A stretch of 64,000 nucleotides of DNA, taken from positions 3,406,501-3,470,500 of the forward strand of contig NC_015844.1 of the NCBI RefSeq assembly GCF_000973105.1, given 5' to 3'. The notes under the pieces were generated by a model. It was given only the letters and a program-made list of their open reading frames with translations. It was not told where the DNA came from and did no database searches. This stretch comes from Zobellia galactanivorans. Lineage in GTDB: Bacteria > Bacteroidota > Bacteroidia > Flavobacteriales > Flavobacteriaceae. Both the position numbers and the translations under genes were made by a program. Positions 17,231 to 26,494 of this stretch are shown here, one piece after another (position 1 is the stretch's first letter; every line of letters begins with the position of its first letter).

Positions 17231-20200
17231 TTATTCTTCCGTAAGTACCCAATCGCCTTTTTCGATAAGGGGTTCCGCCTGCTTGTATTTGACGGTTTTG
17301 CTTTCGCCTGACATTACGTTTTTAATGGTAACCCTGTCGTTACGTCCAATTTTTGGCCGTTCGCGTACAATGGTTTCCGTAACCTGGGGCCGCTGTCCCT
17401 GGGTTTGTCCTGCAGCACGGTTTTGGGCCGCTAGCTCATCGCTGTTCGGAATTTCTTCCTTACTGGTCTGAAGGTTTTCCTTAGGCCTGCGAACATTTCG
17501 CTCTTCTTGGATCTGGTTGGGGTTTTCACTGGGAAGTTCACCCTTGTACAAGAAAGAAACTACTTCTTTGTTGACTTTGTCTATCATTTCCTTGAAGAGT
17601 TCAAAGGCTTCGAATTTATAGATCAACAAGGGGTCTTTCTGTTCGTGAACGGCCAATTGTACCGACTGTTTCAACTCGTCCATCTTACGCAAATGCGTTT
17701 TCCAAGAATCATCGATAATGGCCAAGGTGATGTTCTTTTCAAAATCGGTGACCAGTTCCTTTCCTTCACTTTCGTATGCGCGTTCGAGGTTGGTAACCAC
17801 GTTGAGTGTTTTAATACCGTCAGTAAATGGCACTACAATACGTTCGAACTTATTGGCACTGTCTTCGTATACTTTCTTTATCACAGGGTAAGCCGTGGCC
17901 GCATTGCGTTCCATCTTGTCCTGGTAATATCTATAGGCTTCCGAATAGACTTTGTTGGCGATATCTTGTACGCTCATCTTACCGAAATCTGCTTCGGAAA
18001 TCGGAGAGGTTATCGAGAAATATTTGATCAGTTCAAACTCGAAGTTCTTATAATCGTTTGCCGCCTTGTTCGTGTCGGCAATTACCTCACAGGTATCGTA
18101 GACCATATTGGCAATATCGACCTTTAAGCGCTCGCCTTGCAATGCGTGACGCCTTCTTTTGTAGACCACTTCACGCTGGGCGTTCATTACATCATCGTAT
18201 TCCAAAAGACGTTTACGAACACCGAAGTTGTTTTCTTCGACTTTCTTTTGTGCGCGTTCAATCGATTTGGTCATCATGGAATGTTGAATGACCTCACCGT
18301 CTTCCAAGCCCATTTTATCCATCATTTTGGCTACACGGTCCGAACCGAAAAGACGCATCAGGTTATCTTCCAAAGACACATAGAACTGTGAACTACCAGG
18401 GTCACCTTGTCGACCGGAACGACCTCTTAACTGTCTGTCAACACGTCTTGAATCATGTCTTTCCGTACCGATGATGGCCAAGCCACCGGCTTTTTTAACT
18501 TCTTCCGTTAGCTTAATATCGGTACCACGACCTGCCATGTTGGTCGCAATGGTCACGACTCCGGGCTTACCTGCTTCGGCAACCACATCGGCTTCCTTTT
18601 TATGAAGTTTGGCGTTCAGTACGTTGTGCTCAACCTTTCTGATATGAAGCATTCGCGATAGCAACTCGGAAATCTCTACTGAAGTCGTACCGATCAATAC
18701 AGGTCTACCGGCTTGTGAAAGCTTGGTGACCTCTTCGATTATAGCGTTGTATTTTTCACGTTTGGTCTTATAGATCAAATCGTTTCTGTCATCACGGGCA
18801 ATTGGTCTGTTGGTAGGTATTTCCACAACATCCAACTCGTAGATTTCCCAGAATTCACCCGCTTCGGTAACGGCCGTACCGGTCATACCTGCGAGTTTGT
18901 TGTACATTCTAAAATAGTTCTGCAGGGTAACCGTGGCGAAGGTCTGTGTAAGGGCTTCGATCTTTACGTTTTCCTTTGCTTCTATGGCTTGGTGAAGTCC
19001 ATCGGAATAACGACGACCGTCCATAATACGACCGGTCTGCTCGTCAACGATCATCACCTTGTTGTCCATCACTACATATTCTACATCTTTTTCAAAAAGG
19101 GTATAGGCCTTTAAGAGTTGGCTCATGGTGTGGATCCGCTCGCTCTTTACCCCAAAGTCTTTAAAGAGCTCTTCCTTAAGTTCGGCTTCTTTTTCAATAT
19201 CGAGGTTTTGATTTTCAATTTTCGCTATTTCCCCTCCGATATCGGGCATGACGAAGAAATCTCGGTCTTGCTCCCCTGAGATATAGTCAACCCCTTTTTC
19301 GGTAAGTTCTATTTGATTGTTCTTTTCATCAATAACGAACAATAGGTCTTCGTCCACTTTAGGCATTTCCCTATTGTTGTCTTGCATATAGTAGTTCTCG
19401 GTTTTTTGAAGGAGTTGCTTTATACCTTCTTCGCTCAAGAACTTGATAAGGGCCTTGTTTTTTGGCAATCCCCTGTGAACACGTAACAATAAGAAGCCAC
19501 CATCTTTTGTGTTGCCTTCCTGTATCAGCTTTTTGGCCTCGGCCAGCACGCCTGTAAGGTGCTGTCGTTGTTTGCTAACGATATCGGCAACCTTTGGTTT
19601 GAGTTCGTTGAATTCGTGACGGTCTCCCTCGGGTACCGGGCCTGAAATGATCAAAGGGGTACGGGCATCATCGATCAATACCGAATCTACCTCATCGACT
19701 ATGGCGTAATGATGTGGTCTCTGTACCAAGTCTTTAGGGGTGTGGGCCATATTATCCCTTAGGTAGTCAAAACCGAATTCATTGTTGGTACCATAGGTAA
19801 TATCGGCATTGTAAGCGGCCCTTCTACCGTCTGAATTGGGACGGTGGTGGTCGATACAGTCGACCGATAGGCCATGAAATTCAAAAATGGGAGCCATCCA
19901 TGCGCTGTCCCTTTTCGCTAGATAGTCGTTTACGGTAACCAAATGTGCTCCGTGACCTGCTAGGGCATTTAGGTATAGGGGAAGGGTAGCTACCAAAGTT
20001 TTACCTTCTCCGGTATGCATTTCGGCAATTTTACCTTGGTGAAGGGCAATACCGCCGATCAACTGTACATCGTAATGTACCATGTCCCAAGTGACTTCTT
20101 TACCAGCGGCGTTCCATGAGTTTTTCCAGATCGCATGGTCACCTTCAAGGCTTACATAGTCTTTTGATCCCGATAGTTCGCGGTCAAATTCAGAAGCGAT

Positions 20201-20593
20201 GACCTTTAGGGTTGTGTTGTTGGCAAAGCGCTTGGCCGTTTCTTTAACAACGGCGAAGGCAACCGGTAAGATTTCGTCAAGTGTTTTTTCACTTACTTTA
20301 TATGCCTCTTCCTTGAGTTTGTCGATTTCGGCATATATATCTTCGTTCTTGTCAATGTCTGAGGAAGCTTTGACCTCTTCTTCGAGTTCGCTAATTTTTT
20401 TGGTGAACTCACTGATGTCTTCGGCAATTTTCTGTTTAAAGGTTCGGGTCTTCTCGCGCAACTCGTCGTGGCTTACTGCTTCCAACTCCTTTTCAAAAGA
20501 CTTGATCTGTTCTACTATAGGCTGTAGCTCCTTTACGTCTTTTTCCGATTTATCACCTACAAATACTTTTAATATAGAATTTAAAAAACTCAT
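17231..20593 (-). CDS. secA: protein translocase ATPase SecA
   Basis: Motor ATPase that drives preproteins through SecYEG. 1120 residues, long compared with about 900 in Proteobacteria but normal for Bacteroidota, which carry insertions in the motor and preprotein-binding regions. Walker A is in AEMHTGEGKTLVATLP, the DEAD-like box in VDEVDSVLIDDARTPLI, and the helicase C-half motifs in ATNMAGRGTDIKL and GTERHDSRRVDRQLRGRSGRQGD (longer run; key residues RQLRGRSGRQGD). The C-terminus (KGDWVLTEE) lacks the Cys-rich zinc/SecB-binding tail found in E. coli. Monocistronic, with a strong terminator. Confidence 0.97.
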   Translation of the reverse strand: MSFLNSILKVFVGDKSEKDVKELQPIVEQIKSFEKELEAVSHDELREKTRTFKQKIAEDISEFTKKISELEEEVKASSDIDKNEDIYAEIDKLKEEAYKVSEKTLDEILPVAFAVVKETAKRFANNTTLKVIASEFDRELSGSKDYVSLEGDHAIWKNSWNAAGKEVTWDMVHYDVQLIGGIALHQGKIAEMHTGEGKTLVATLPLYLNALAGHGAHLVTVNDYLAKRDSAWMAPIFEFHGLSVDCIDHHRPNSDGRRAAYNADITYGTNNEFGFDYLRDNMAHTPKDLVQRPHHYAIVDEVDSVLIDDARTPLIISGPVPEGDRHEFNELKPKVADIVSKQRQHLTGVLAEAKKLIQEGNTKDGGFLLLRVHRGLPKNKALIKFLSEEGIKQLLQKTENYYMQDNNREMPKVDEDLLFVIDEKNNQIELTEKGVDYISGEQDRDFFVMPDIGGEIAKIENQNLDIEKEAELKEELFKDFGVKSERIHTMSQLLKAYTLFEKDVEYVVMDNKVMIVDEQTGRIMDGRRYSDGLHQAIEAKENVKIEALTQTFATVTLQNYFRMYNKLAGMTGTAVTEAGEFWEIYELDVVEIPTNRPIARDDRNDLIYKTKREKYNAIIEEVTKLSQAGRPVLIGTTSVEISELLSRMLHIRKVEHNVLNAKLHKKEADVVAEAGKPGVVTIATNMAGRGTDIKLTEEVKKAGGLAIIGTERHDSRRVDRQLRGRSGRQGDPGSSQFYVSLEDNLMRLFGSDRVAKMMDKMGLEDGEVIQHSMMTKSIERAQKKVEENNFGVRKRLLEYDDVMNAQREVVYKRRRHALQGERLKVDIANMVYDTCEVIADTNKAANDYKNFEFELIKYFSITSPISEADFGKMSVQDIANKVYSEAYRYYQDKMERNAATAYPVIKKVYEDSANKFERIVVPFTDGIKTLNVVTNLERAYESEGKELVTDFEKNITLAIIDDSWKTHLRKMDELKQSVQLAVHEQKDPLLIYKFEAFELFKEMIDKVNKEVVSFLYKGELPSENPNQIQEERNVRRPKENLQTSKEEIPNSDELAAQNRAAGQTQGQRPQVTETIVRERPKIGRNDRVTIKNVMSGESKTVKYKQAEPLIEKGDWVLTEE

Positions 20594-20737
20594 TTTTTAC
20601 TGTTTAGCATTAGACCGCTTCTTGAGATGCTATGCGCGGCAGGGCATTCCGTTAAATTACCATTTGCAGCAACCTTGCAAAAGGCATTCCAGTTTGAAGT
20701 TTGTACGCATTTTACCTAGTTGCCTGCCAAAATTACA

Positions 20738-20767
20738 TAAAAAAAAAGCCTCGATAGAGACTTTTTT
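20738..20767 (-). terminator. terminator of the DUF2795 gene
   Basis: On the minus strand a 7-bp stem (AAGTCTC / GAGGCTT, one G-U pair) with loop TATC is followed by a run of nine T, 20-odd bases after the DUF2795 stop. Confidence 0.7.
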
Positions 20768-20788
20768 GTTTCAATTAACGTAATACTT

Positions 20789-21013
20789 CTAATATTCGTC
20801 TTCGTTCCAGAGATAATCTTCTTCAGTAGGGTAGTCTGGCCAGATTTCTTCGATAGATTCGTAAATCTCGCCACCCTCTTCTTCCATAGATTGCAAGTTC
20901 TCTACGACCTCTAGCGGCGCGCCGGTACGGATAGAGTAATCTATCAATTCGTCTTTTGTCGCCGGCCAGGGCGCATCACTCAAGTACGATGCTAGTTCTA
21001 ATGTCCAATACAT
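20789..21013 (-). CDS. DUF2795 small acidic protein
   Basis: 74 residues, strongly acidic C-terminus, no signal or membrane segment. The N-terminal MYWTLELASYLSDAPWPATKDELIDY pattern (key part YLSDAPWPATKDELIDY) and IRTGAPLEVVENL are hallmarks of the DUF2795 proteins conserved across Flavobacteriia, often found as short monocistronic genes. Function unknown; cytosolic. Own terminator downstream and about 170 bases of AT-rich sequence upstream that should hold its promoter. Confidence 0.88.
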   Translation of the reverse strand: MYWTLELASYLSDAPWPATKDELIDYSIRTGAPLEVVENLQSMEEEGGEIYESIEEIWPDYPTEEDYLWNEDEY

Positions 21014-21187
21014 TTTAGTTGTTCGATTTTAAATTTTTGCAAAAATAATTTTTATAAACACATAGCCAAGTAATTACGGCTATTTTATCCGCTTTATTTC
21101 TCTTTTAATAGTTTGATAACGAAGAATTAAACAAATTATTAGAGAATAACAAGCTAAAGAGCGATAAATATTTTAAAATCACCGTTT

Positions 21188-21769
21188 TTAGCCTTTCGTT
21201 TTATCCCTAGGAATCCATTTTACTTCGTCAGCTTTTAAGGCTTTTGACAATTTTCGTGCCAGTACGAATAGGTAGTCGGAAAGTCGATTTAAAAATGACA
21301 ATAATTTTTCGTCAAAAGGCTCATTTTCGAATAAAAGTGTGCTCATTCGCTCGGCCCTGCGACAGACGGTTCGGGCAATATGACAGTATGACACGGTCGT
21401 GTGTCCGCCAGGAAGTATAAAATGTGTCATTTGCGGCAGGTCGGCATCCATTGTGTCGATTTCCTTTTCTAGGAGTTCAATATCGTATGCCTCGATTTCA
21501 GGGATATTCAGCCTTTTTTTCCCGTTTTTTAGGACGGCCTTGTCGGGGTCGGTCGCCAAGACGGCCCCAATGATGAACAACCTATCTTGAATTTGGGCCA
21601 GGATCTCCTTGGTATGCGAATCTATATCTTGGTCGCGTATCAGGCCGAGCCAAGAATTCAGTTCGTCTACCGTACCATAACTCTCTATACGGATATGGTG
21701 TTTCATTACCCGTGTGCCTCCAATAAGGGCCGTGGTGCCGCTATCGCCAGTTTTGGTGTATATTTTCAT
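21188..21769 (-). CDS. PduO-type cob(I)alamin adenosyltransferase
   Basis: Transfers the adenosyl group of ATP to cob(I)alamin, making adenosylcobalamin (coenzyme B12). 193 residues. The family signatures are clear: the ATP-binding N-terminus YTKTGDSGTTALIGGTRV, the SYGTVDELNSWLG helix, and the active-site helix CRRAERM followed by LNRLSDYLFVLAR. In this bacterium the coenzyme would serve methylmalonyl-CoA mutase (its chaperone MeaB is encoded at 4.5 kb) and could supply the CarH-like regulator at 51 kb. It is the last gene of a probable three-gene minus-strand unit (22533 to 21188). Confidence 0.93.
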   Translation of the reverse strand: MKIYTKTGDSGTTALIGGTRVMKHHIRIESYGTVDELNSWLGLIRDQDIDSHTKEILAQIQDRLFIIGAVLATDPDKAVLKNGKKRLNIPEIEAYDIELLEKEIDTMDADLPQMTHFILPGGHTTVSYCHIARTVCRRAERMSTLLFENEPFDEKLLSFLNRLSDYLFVLARKLSKALKADEVKWIPRDKTKG

Positions 21770-21819
21770 GTGGGATGTATTTGCCGGTCTGTATTTTTTT
21801 TGTGGATGTCTACGGGAGC

Positions 21820-21981
21820 CTACTTTTGGTCTTCGTCCCTTTTTCTTTCGGCTTTCCGTTCATAGCCATCCATAAACCTCCGTGATTTTCGGTCTTTACC
21901 AATACGGCGATTGTTCATTGAAATTACGATATATATGACCGCTACGACCCCTAGAATAATATATATGGAATTATTGTACAT
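21820..21981 (-). CDS. 53-residue single-pass membrane protein
   Basis: Open frame of 54 codons, ATG at 21981, stop at 21820-21822. One N-terminal helix (NSIYIILGVVAVIYIVISM) is followed by a very basic cytoplasmic tail (NNRRIGKDRKSRRF ... ERKAERKRDEDQK). It lies in the same direction between two genes, 27 bases after one and 50 bases before the adenosyltransferase, exactly where an operon gene would be. No family recognised. Topology and position make it a convincing small gene. Confidence 0.65.
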   Translation of the reverse strand: MYNNSIYIILGVVAVIYIVISMNNRRIGKDRKSRRFMDGYERKAERKRDEDQK

Positions 21982-22008
21982 AAATGTAATTTGTGCTAAA
22001 AATAGCGT

Positions 22009-22533
22009 TTAAATCCGAATCTTAAAATGCTCCTTGGCCTGTTCCCGTCTAAAAAAAACGGCGCCGCAATAAAACATATCAATGGTGACCGTTACTTTTT
22101 GATGCGCTTTTAGGGCTTCCCAGATAGCTTCATTTTGGGGTGATCCATGGGGGGCGTCACAAAAGAGCATGGTATCGTTATGTTTGGCTTTCTCATGGGA
22201 TAAAAAGTCCTTTACCGAATCATAGGGGGTGTTTTTCGGCAGAACCACTATGTCGGCCGCCTCGGAAACCATTTCGATATCGGGAAAATTCTCGAGAACA
22301 TGGGCTTTACATGGGCCGTCATCGCCTAGGTACATAATGCGTTCCGCGTTGAAATAGGCTGTGCTTTTTAACAAGACCTTCAGTGACTTAGACACGTGAT
22401 ACGGCCTTTTTTTATAGAGACATTTGGTGACGTAGGCGTATACGAAAGGGGAGTGTACCCCGTGTTGATTCGTTGCCGAGGTCAAAAATCTAAAATACTT
22501 CAACAGCTGCTGTACGGTATTGCCGGTAGTCAT
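22009..22533 (-). CDS. conserved Bacteroidota protein, degenerate methyltransferase-like
   Basis: 174 residues, no signal peptide. The start LLKYFRFLTSATNQHGVHSPFVYAYVTKCLY and the end IDMFYCGAVFFRREQAKEHFKIRI resemble a Bacteroidota family annotated as class I SAM-dependent methyltransferases of about 230-270 residues (recalled from memory). Here the middle is shortened and I do not see a glycine-rich SAM motif (the equivalent place reads MYLGDDGPCK). It may be a catalytically dead relative or not a methyltransferase at all. First gene of the unit that ends with the cobalamin adenosyltransferase. Confidence 0.6.
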   Translation of the reverse strand: MTTGNTVQQLLKYFRFLTSATNQHGVHSPFVYAYVTKCLYKKRPYHVSKSLKVLLKSTAYFNAERIMYLGDDGPCKAHVLENFPDIEMVSEAADIVVLPKNTPYDSVKDFLSHEKAKHNDTMLFCDAPHGSPQNEAIWEALKAHQKVTVTIDMFYCGAVFFRREQAKEHFKIRI

Positions 22534-22577
22534 ATTCCCTCAGTGCGGCCAGGTGCCATTTTGTTTTTGTGCAACGA

Positions 22578-24458
22578 TCAATCTTCCATCTGTGCCGATA
22601 GTTCGAACCAACGCTCTGTCTTTGCTTCAATGGCTTCGTTGATCTCCTTGAGTTCAATCGAAAGTTTGTCGATTTCCTCGCCCGTTAGGCCAGCGTCGGC
22701 AAATTTGTCTTGTACCGTTACTTTTTTCGCTTCTAATTTTTGAATGTCCTTTTCAAGGTTTTTGTATTCTTTTTGTTCCGAATAGGAGAGTTTGCTCTTT
22801 GAACTGCTCTGTTTTTGAACGTTTTTGTTGGCCGTAGATTCTTTGATATTCGCCTTTTCCTCACGCTCTTCAAGCACCTTGCTGCTTTCATAGGAGCGGT
22901 AGTCCGAATAGTTTCCAGGGAAATCTTCGACTACGGCATTGCCCCTAAAGACAAAAAGGTGGTCTACTATTTTATCCATAAAATAACGGTCGTGGGAAAC
23001 CACGATAAGACATCCGGGGAAATCCAGAAGAAAACTTTCGAGTACATTCAGGGTTACTATGTCAAGGTCGTTGGTAGGCTCATCAAGAATCAAGAAATTC
23101 GGATTTTGGATCAGAACCGTACACAAGTACAATCTTTTTCTTTCGCCACCACTGAGTTTGTCGACAAAATCGTATTGTTTTTTTCGGTCGAAGAGAAAGC
23201 GCTCCAAAAGCTGTTGGGCCGAGATCTGCTTTCCTTTTTTCAGCGGAATGAAATCGCCGAAATCGCGAATGACATCAATTACTTTTTGGCCTTCTTTGAT
23301 ATTGATTCCTTTCTGGGTGTAGTAACCGAATTTAATCGTGTCGCCTACTACCACCTTGCCCGAGTCGGGTTGGTCCGAGCCGGTGACAATGTTAAGAAAG
23401 GTCGATTTTCCGGTACCGTTCTTGCCGATGATCCCTACGCGTTCGCCTTTGGTGAAGTTATATTCAAACTTATCGAGTATCGGTTTGTCGGGGTAGGATT
23501 TTGAAATTTTGTGCAGCTCTAGAATTTTGCTGCCCATACGTTCCATGTTTAGTTCAAGCTGAACCTCGTGTTCTTTTCTGCGCTGGCTTGCTTTTTCCTT
23601 TATGGTCGAAAAATCGTCTATACGTGATTTTGATTTTGTGGTACGGGCCTTTGGCTGCTTGCGCATCCACTCCAGTTCTTTTTTGAAGAGACGTTCAGAT
23701 TTGTGCTGTTCTACCGATTCTTGTTCGATTCGCGCCTCTTTTTTTTCTAGATAGTATGAATAGTTGCCTTTGTAAGGGTACAGTTGGCCGTTGTCGAGTT
23801 CTATGATTTCGTTACAGACCCGTTCTAAAAAATAGCGGTCGTGCGTTACCATAAACAGGCTCATGTTTTCTTTTGCGAAGTATTCTTCAAGCCATTCGAT
23901 CATTTCAAGGTCCAAATGGTTGGTAGGTTCATCAAGGACCAAAAGATCGGGCTTGTTGATAAGGGCGTCGGCCAGGGCCAAACGCTTTTTTTGCCCTCCG
24001 GAGAGTAAGCCTACCTTGGCATCGAGGTCTTCTAGCTTCAGTTTGAACAGAATCTGCTTGTAAAGGGTTTCAAAATCCCAGGCGTTGAAACGGTCCATCG
24101 CTTCAAAAGCAACTTGGTATGCATCGGCATCTTCTGGGTTTTTGAGCGCTTTTTCATACGCGTGTATCACCCTTAGGATTTCGTTTTCCGAAGCAAAAAT
24201 GGTTTGCTCTACGGTCAGGTTGCCGTCAAGATTGGGCTCTTGGTCCAAAAATGACACACGTATGCCCTTTCTGTAATTGACCTGACCCGAATCAGGACTG
24301 TCGAGTCCTGACATAATATTAAGTATGGAGGTCTTGCCTGTTCCGTTCTTGGCGATTAAGGCAATTTTTTGGCCCTTATTGATTCCAAAGGAAAGGTTGT
24401 TGAACAAGACACGTTCACCATATGATTTTGAAATATTCTCAACTGTAAGTAGGTTCAT
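22578..24458 (-). CDS. ABC-F family ATPase (Uup-like)
   Basis: Soluble twin-ATPase of the ABC-F family; relatives act on the ribosome. 626 residues starting at the ATG at 24458; reading is open another 56 codons upstream but that part is low-complexity Pro/Tyr/Trp and overlaps the DUF4105 gene in another frame. Domain 1: Walker A AKNGTGKTS, signature LSGGQKKRLALAD, Walker B LLVLDEPTNHLDL. Domain 2: GKNGTGKST, LSGGERKRLYL, LILDEPTNDLD. The last 90 residues form a charged coiled coil (SYSEQKEYKNLEKDIQKLEA), as in Uup. It begins five bases after the DUF4105 stop, so it is translationally coupled to it. Confidence 0.93.
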   Translation of the reverse strand: MNLLTVENISKSYGERVLFNNLSFGINKGQKIALIAKNGTGKTSILNIMSGLDSPDSGQVNYRKGIRVSFLDQEPNLDGNLTVEQTIFASENEILRVIHAYEKALKNPEDADAYQVAFEAMDRFNAWDFETLYKQILFKLKLEDLDAKVGLLSGGQKKRLALADALINKPDLLVLDEPTNHLDLEMIEWLEEYFAKENMSLFMVTHDRYFLERVCNEIIELDNGQLYPYKGNYSYYLEKKEARIEQESVEQHKSERLFKKELEWMRKQPKARTTKSKSRIDDFSTIKEKASQRRKEHEVQLELNMERMGSKILELHKISKSYPDKPILDKFEYNFTKGERVGIIGKNGTGKSTFLNIVTGSDQPDSGKVVVGDTIKFGYYTQKGINIKEGQKVIDVIRDFGDFIPLKKGKQISAQQLLERFLFDRKKQYDFVDKLSGGERKRLYLCTVLIQNPNFLILDEPTNDLDIVTLNVLESFLLDFPGCLIVVSHDRYFMDKIVDHLFVFRGNAVVEDFPGNYSDYRSYESSKVLEEREEKANIKESTANKNVQKQSSSKSKLSYSEQKEYKNLEKDIQKLEAKKVTVQDKFADAGLTGEEIDKLSIELKEINEAIEAKTERWFELSAQMED

Positions 24459-24462
24459 GCAA

Positions 24463-25641
24463 TTATGCGATTTTTGGCTTGTGATACGACCAGAATAAAA
24501 ATAAATATCGTGCGATAAGGGCGGCCCATACGGCCAATAGTAAGGGTGAAAATTCTTGGGCCCCGAACATCCAGAATACGCCGGAGGCCAGAATGAGCCC
24601 GGCCAGTAATACGGCGTATTTGGCAATCCAGTTGGGTCCCTTTTTTAAGGCGACCACAAAAGCGATGAACAAATTGAACGGAAAGGCCCATAGTAAATTG
24701 TAGTTGCCTGCGGTGGCGCTATGGTCGGTAAAGAACCATAAAAATAAGATGAGTACGCCTATAAGGCCCGTACTAAAGAACAGGATGAAATCAAGCCACC
24801 TTCTGCGCGTATTGTTCTTAAAGTCGAAATAGGTTAAAACCAATATTACGACCAGAAATACGATGAGCCATAGTTCTGGTGAAACCAAAAAGCTCGAGCC
24901 TTGATCTTGGTCTTTTGCTTCTAGTAAAACCTTGGGGCGGGCCGTTAAAGATTGACCGTTCAATTGGGCAACCTCCAGTTGCTTCAAGATGTAGTCGGGC
25001 AAGAACATATGTTCTTTAGGTGTGGCAACATCATCTATTACCGAGCCAAGGGCCAAGTCTATACCGAAACCGGCCCATGAATTGATCTTGACCTTTTGGC
25101 GTATCAGTTGGCGATGGGTGTACAGTTCGTTTAGATAGCTTTCATCAAAAACCAGGGCGTCTCCATAGACTTCCTTAAGAACGTCCCAAATTTTGGTAGC
25201 ACAGTTGTTATAGAAAAAATCGTATTTGTAATCTCGGTTTTCAGGAAGGAAATTGGTTTCGAGAAAATTAAAAAGCGACTGTCGTTGGGCCAAGGTTAAT
25301 TGCAATTCTTGACTTTTTACCCATCGGTTTTCGTACTCATACTCCTTTAAGAAATAGGCGAAATTTTGTCTGGCCAGGCTGTAGTCGAGTTTGCCTCGCG
25401 CGAATTTCATATAGAAATTGGGCGTAGTAAAGTCAAAGGTGCCATAGTTGTATACGGCGTTTATCCCCAAACTAGGGTCTTCAATGCGAATGGCACTATG
25501 GCCAAAGGTGGAATACAGTTCGGATCCAGGGCCACAGGTTACAACGCTTATTTTTGATAAGGGCGTCAATTCAGGTGCTTGGGCAAAGCCCAAAACCGAA
25601 AAGCCGAAAAGTAGTATGTAAAGTAATTTTTTCAAAGGCAT
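24463..25641 (-). CDS. DUF4105 / Lnb-N-like periplasmic domain membrane protein
   Basis: 392 residues when started at the ATG at 25641, which begins a good signal peptide (MPLKKLLYILLFGFSVLGFA); an upstream ATG would add ten polar residues. Residues about 25-230 resemble the Lnb N-terminal periplasmic (DUF4105) domain, with CGPGSELYSTFGHSAIRI (conserved Cys and His) and YNNCATKIWD, which look like a thiol-hydrolase-type site. The last 130 residues form five membrane helices. Related Lnb proteins remodel lipoprotein acyl chains, so a lipoprotein or lipid role is possible but unproven here. Cotranscribed with the ABC-F gene. Confidence 0.82.
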   Translation of the reverse strand: MPLKKLLYILLFGFSVLGFAQAPELTPLSKISVVTCGPGSELYSTFGHSAIRIEDPSLGINAVYNYGTFDFTTPNFYMKFARGKLDYSLARQNFAYFLKEYEYENRWVKSQELQLTLAQRQSLFNFLETNFLPENRDYKYDFFYNNCATKIWDVLKEVYGDALVFDESYLNELYTHRQLIRQKVKINSWAGFGIDLALGSVIDDVATPKEHMFLPDYILKQLEVAQLNGQSLTARPKVLLEAKDQDQGSSFLVSPELWLIVFLVVILVLTYFDFKNNTRRRWLDFILFFSTGLIGVLILFLWFFTDHSATAGNYNLLWAFPFNLFIAFVVALKKGPNWIAKYAVLLAGLILASGVFWMFGAQEFSPLLLAVWAALIARYLFLFWSYHKPKIA

Positions 25642-25744
25642 TTCTGTTTTTGCAGAATTTTTGTTCGGCAAATATCCGAATAAATTATGGTCTGACCTGA
25701 TTGATGTTAAATTGTGTTATTTTTACGCAAAAGCAAATGATAAT

Positions 25745-26494
25745 ATGAAAAAGTATATTCCCAACCTGATTACGTTGTTGAATGTTTTCTGTGGATGTGT
25801 CGCTACGGTTTTTGCGGTATCGAACCAGCTCGAAATGGCGGCGTTGTTTGTTTTTTTAGGGATTTTCTTCGATTTTTTTGATGGATTGGCCGCAAGGGTT
25901 TTGAAGGTGCAGAGCGAATTGGGGGTTCAGTTAGATTCTTTGGCCGATATGATAACCAGTGGGCTCGTTCCCGGAATTGTGATGTATCAGTTACTGGCCA
26001 TGGCTATGGGAGGAGGATGGCATACGGGCGACGGTGTTTCATTTTCTTTTCTCTATTTGGCCGATTATGTTCCTTTTTTAGGATTTTTGATTACCCTAGG
26101 ATCGGCCTATCGCTTGGCAAAGTTCAATATCGATGAAAACCAGGTTTCATCCTTTGTTGGGCTGCCCACTCCGGCGAATGCCCTTTTGATTCTTTCCTTG
26201 GCCTTAATATTACAGTATCAGAACAATGATGCCTTAAACGGTATTATTCTCAATCAATGGTTCTTGATTTTTATAACGGCCTTGAGTACTTATCTGTTGA
26301 ATGCCAACATTCCGCTATTTGCCTTAAAGTTTAAGACATGGAGTTTTAAGGACAATGCCGTGCGCTATATTTTCTTAATCGTTAGTGCCGTGCTTTTGTT
26401 GACCTTGAAGTTTTTGGCCGTTCCTTGCATCATTGTGTTTTATGTGGTCGCCTCTTTGGTAGCAAATGTAGATGCCGTAAAGAACAGGTCTTAA
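25745..26494 (+). CDS. pssA: CDP-diacylglycerol-serine O-phosphatidyltransferase
   Basis: Membrane enzyme making phosphatidylserine, the precursor of phosphatidylethanolamine. The CDP-alcohol phosphotransferase motif DG-x2-AR-x8-G-x3-D-x3-D is visible in FFDGLAARVLKVQSELGVQL followed by DSLAD (about residues 40-65). Started at the ATG at 25745 (249 residues), whose product MKKYIPNLITLLNVFCGC is the usual N-terminus of this family; the open frame extends 28 codons upstream without homology-like content. Six to eight hydrophobic helices. Its stop overlaps the convergent lptB stop by four bases. Confidence 0.93.
   Translation: MKKYIPNLITLLNVFCGCVATVFAVSNQLEMAALFVFLGIFFDFFDGLAARVLKVQSELGVQLDSLADMITSGLVPGIVMYQLLAMAMGGGWHTGDGVSFSFLYLADYVPFLGFLITLGSAYRLAKFNIDENQVSSFVGLPTPANALLILSLALILQYQNNDALNGIILNQWFLIFITALSTYLLNANIPLFALKFKTWSFKDNAVRYIFLIVSAVLLLTLKFLAVPCIIVFYVVASLVANVDAVKNRS

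Noticed and set aside
24459-24626. N-terminal extension of the ABC-F protein (56 codons)
   Set aside because: Low-complexity Pro/Tyr/Trp sequence overlapping the DUF4105 gene; the ATG at 24458 gives the normal family N-terminus.
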